Of a stretch of 64,000 bases of DNA, positions 63,680 through 64,000 are shown piece by piece. Numbering within the stretch: the stretch's first letter is position 1; each line of letters opens with the position of its first letter. Position numbers and translations under genes: made by a program. Source of the DNA: an uncultured Mucilaginibacter sp. (lineage in GTDB: Bacteria > Bacteroidota > Bacteroidia > Sphingobacteriales > Sphingobacteriaceae); assembly GCA_913775265.1 (NCBI GenBank), contig CAJYJH010000093.1, forward strand, positions 62,001-126,000, given 5' to 3'. A model generated the notes under the pieces. That model ran no database searches. It worked only from the letters and a program-made list of their open reading frames with translations, and was not told where the DNA came from.

Positions 63680-63687
63680 CAAACTTA
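63680..63687 (-). promoter_or_regulatory. Bacteroidota -7 box 5 nt before the cysS start
   Basis: TAAGTTTG on the minus strand exactly matches TAnnTTTG and ends 5 nt before the cysS ATG at 63674, predicting an extremely short leader. Confidence 0.55.
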
Positions 63688-63723
63688 CAATTTTTAATTA
63701 AGCGTTGATGAGTAAAGGATAGC

Positions 63724-64000
63724 TTACTTTAGCAGTAGGTTGCTACAGACAGGATAGTGGTCCGAAAAGCGTTTTTGTACAATATGGTAGCTGTCAACAG
63801 AAAAGCCGCTGCTGGCCATGATGTAATCAATCTGGTAATTAGGAAAGCTGCCATTATAGGTACGTGCAAAGCCCGAACCTTTTTCGCAAAAGGCATTGCT
63901 GATACCTTTGGCCATTTGGTTTACGGCAAAAGAGGCGGGGGTGTCATTAAAATCGCCGGCAATAATGTACGGGTAATGGCATTGAGCAGCGTGCGATTTA
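63724..64000 (-). CDS. Endonuclease/exonuclease/phosphatase family protein (C-terminal part)
   Basis: Incomplete: the frame is open to the window's right edge, beyond the internal Met at 63915, so the true start lies outside. The visible 90-odd codons contain YIIAGDFNDTPASFAVNQM, the characteristic GDFND-x-P motif of EEP nucleases, then NYQIDYIMASSGF (the D-Y-I motif) and the terminal RFSDHYPV with the catalytic-site SDHYP. Substrate unknown: DNA, phosphoinositide or sphingomyelin in the family. Convergent to nothing here; it shares the minus strand with cysS, which starts 49 nt after its stop. Confidence 0.83.
   Translation of the reverse strand, partial: KSHAAQCHYPYIIAGDFNDTPASFAVNQMAKGISNAFCEKGSGFARTYNGSFPNYQIDYIMASSGFSVDSYHIVQKRFSDHYPVCSNLLLK

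Noticed and set aside
1..64000. Mobile elements, CRISPR arrays, tRNA or rRNA genes
   Set aside because: No transposase or integrase, no regularly spaced repeats, and no cloverleaf candidate was seen in any intergenic gap.

Overview
The window is ordinary chromosomal sequence from a member of the Bacteroidota, most likely family Sphingobacteriaceae (Mucilaginibacter/Pedobacter type). The evidence is SprA of the type IX secretion system, families largely confined to the phylum (DUF2480, DUF3108/DUF3109, DUF4292, DUF6427-like), a B-type succinate dehydrogenase/fumarate reductase with one cytochrome b subunit, promoter boxes of the Bacteroidota form TAnnTTTG, and no evident Shine-Dalgarno sequences. 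I see no insertion sequence, prophage, CRISPR array, tRNA or rRNA. Genes are dense and no block stands out in composition.

Layout. 1-72: N-terminus of uvrB (minus). 237-2335: upp, a YjjG-like HAD nucleotidase, a DinB-like protein and an unlisted 36-residue membrane microprotein. 2407-5219: an LpxH-like phosphoesterase, a methyltransferase (minus) and an MJ1255-like glycosyltransferase. 5260-7728: membrane protein, purQ, coaX. 7721-11816: envelope biogenesis run of an outer-membrane barrel, LptC and a PpiD/SurA-like isomerase. 11885-13806: DUF2480, DUF3108 and Cys-rich DUF3109 genes. 13868-15124: rmlA and a 96-residue orphan. 15177-20593: dxs (minus), orphan lipoprotein, scpA, glyA. 20621-23749: large hybrid histidine kinase. 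23943-25769: comF-like and rlmN (minus). 25929-29460: amidohydrolase, acylphosphatase, flippase, dUTPase.

29465-36748 is a second envelope block: TPR protein, DUF4292 lipoprotein, EnvC-like murein hydrolase activator, two tandem TatA proteins (the second too short for a usual ORF list), gatA and an MltD-like lytic transglycosylase. 36941-47031 holds maeB, ruvA and the giant sprA. On the minus strand, 47092-50556 encodes a transglutaminase / alpha-E / circularly permuted ATP-grasp triad, 50798-54436 encodes sdhCAB, and 55670-61941 encodes PdeM, a DUF892 ferritin-like protein, an APC permease, an ABC exporter pair and a two-domain NTF2-like secreted protein. cysS and the C-terminal part of an endonuclease/exonuclease/phosphatase protein close the window.

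No single stretch is a clear undescribed defence or mobile system. The best leads are: TAnnTTTG boxes only 4-6 nt before start codons, suggesting leaderless mRNAs; the ATP-grasp/alpha-E/transglutaminase operon, whose peptide product is unknown, with a poly-Gln tail on the transglutaminase; the 36-residue acidic-tailed microprotein; a thioredoxin-fold lipoprotein without its CxxC; an array of PAS domains with an exact 123-codon period; and a symmetrical repeat inside the sdh operon.
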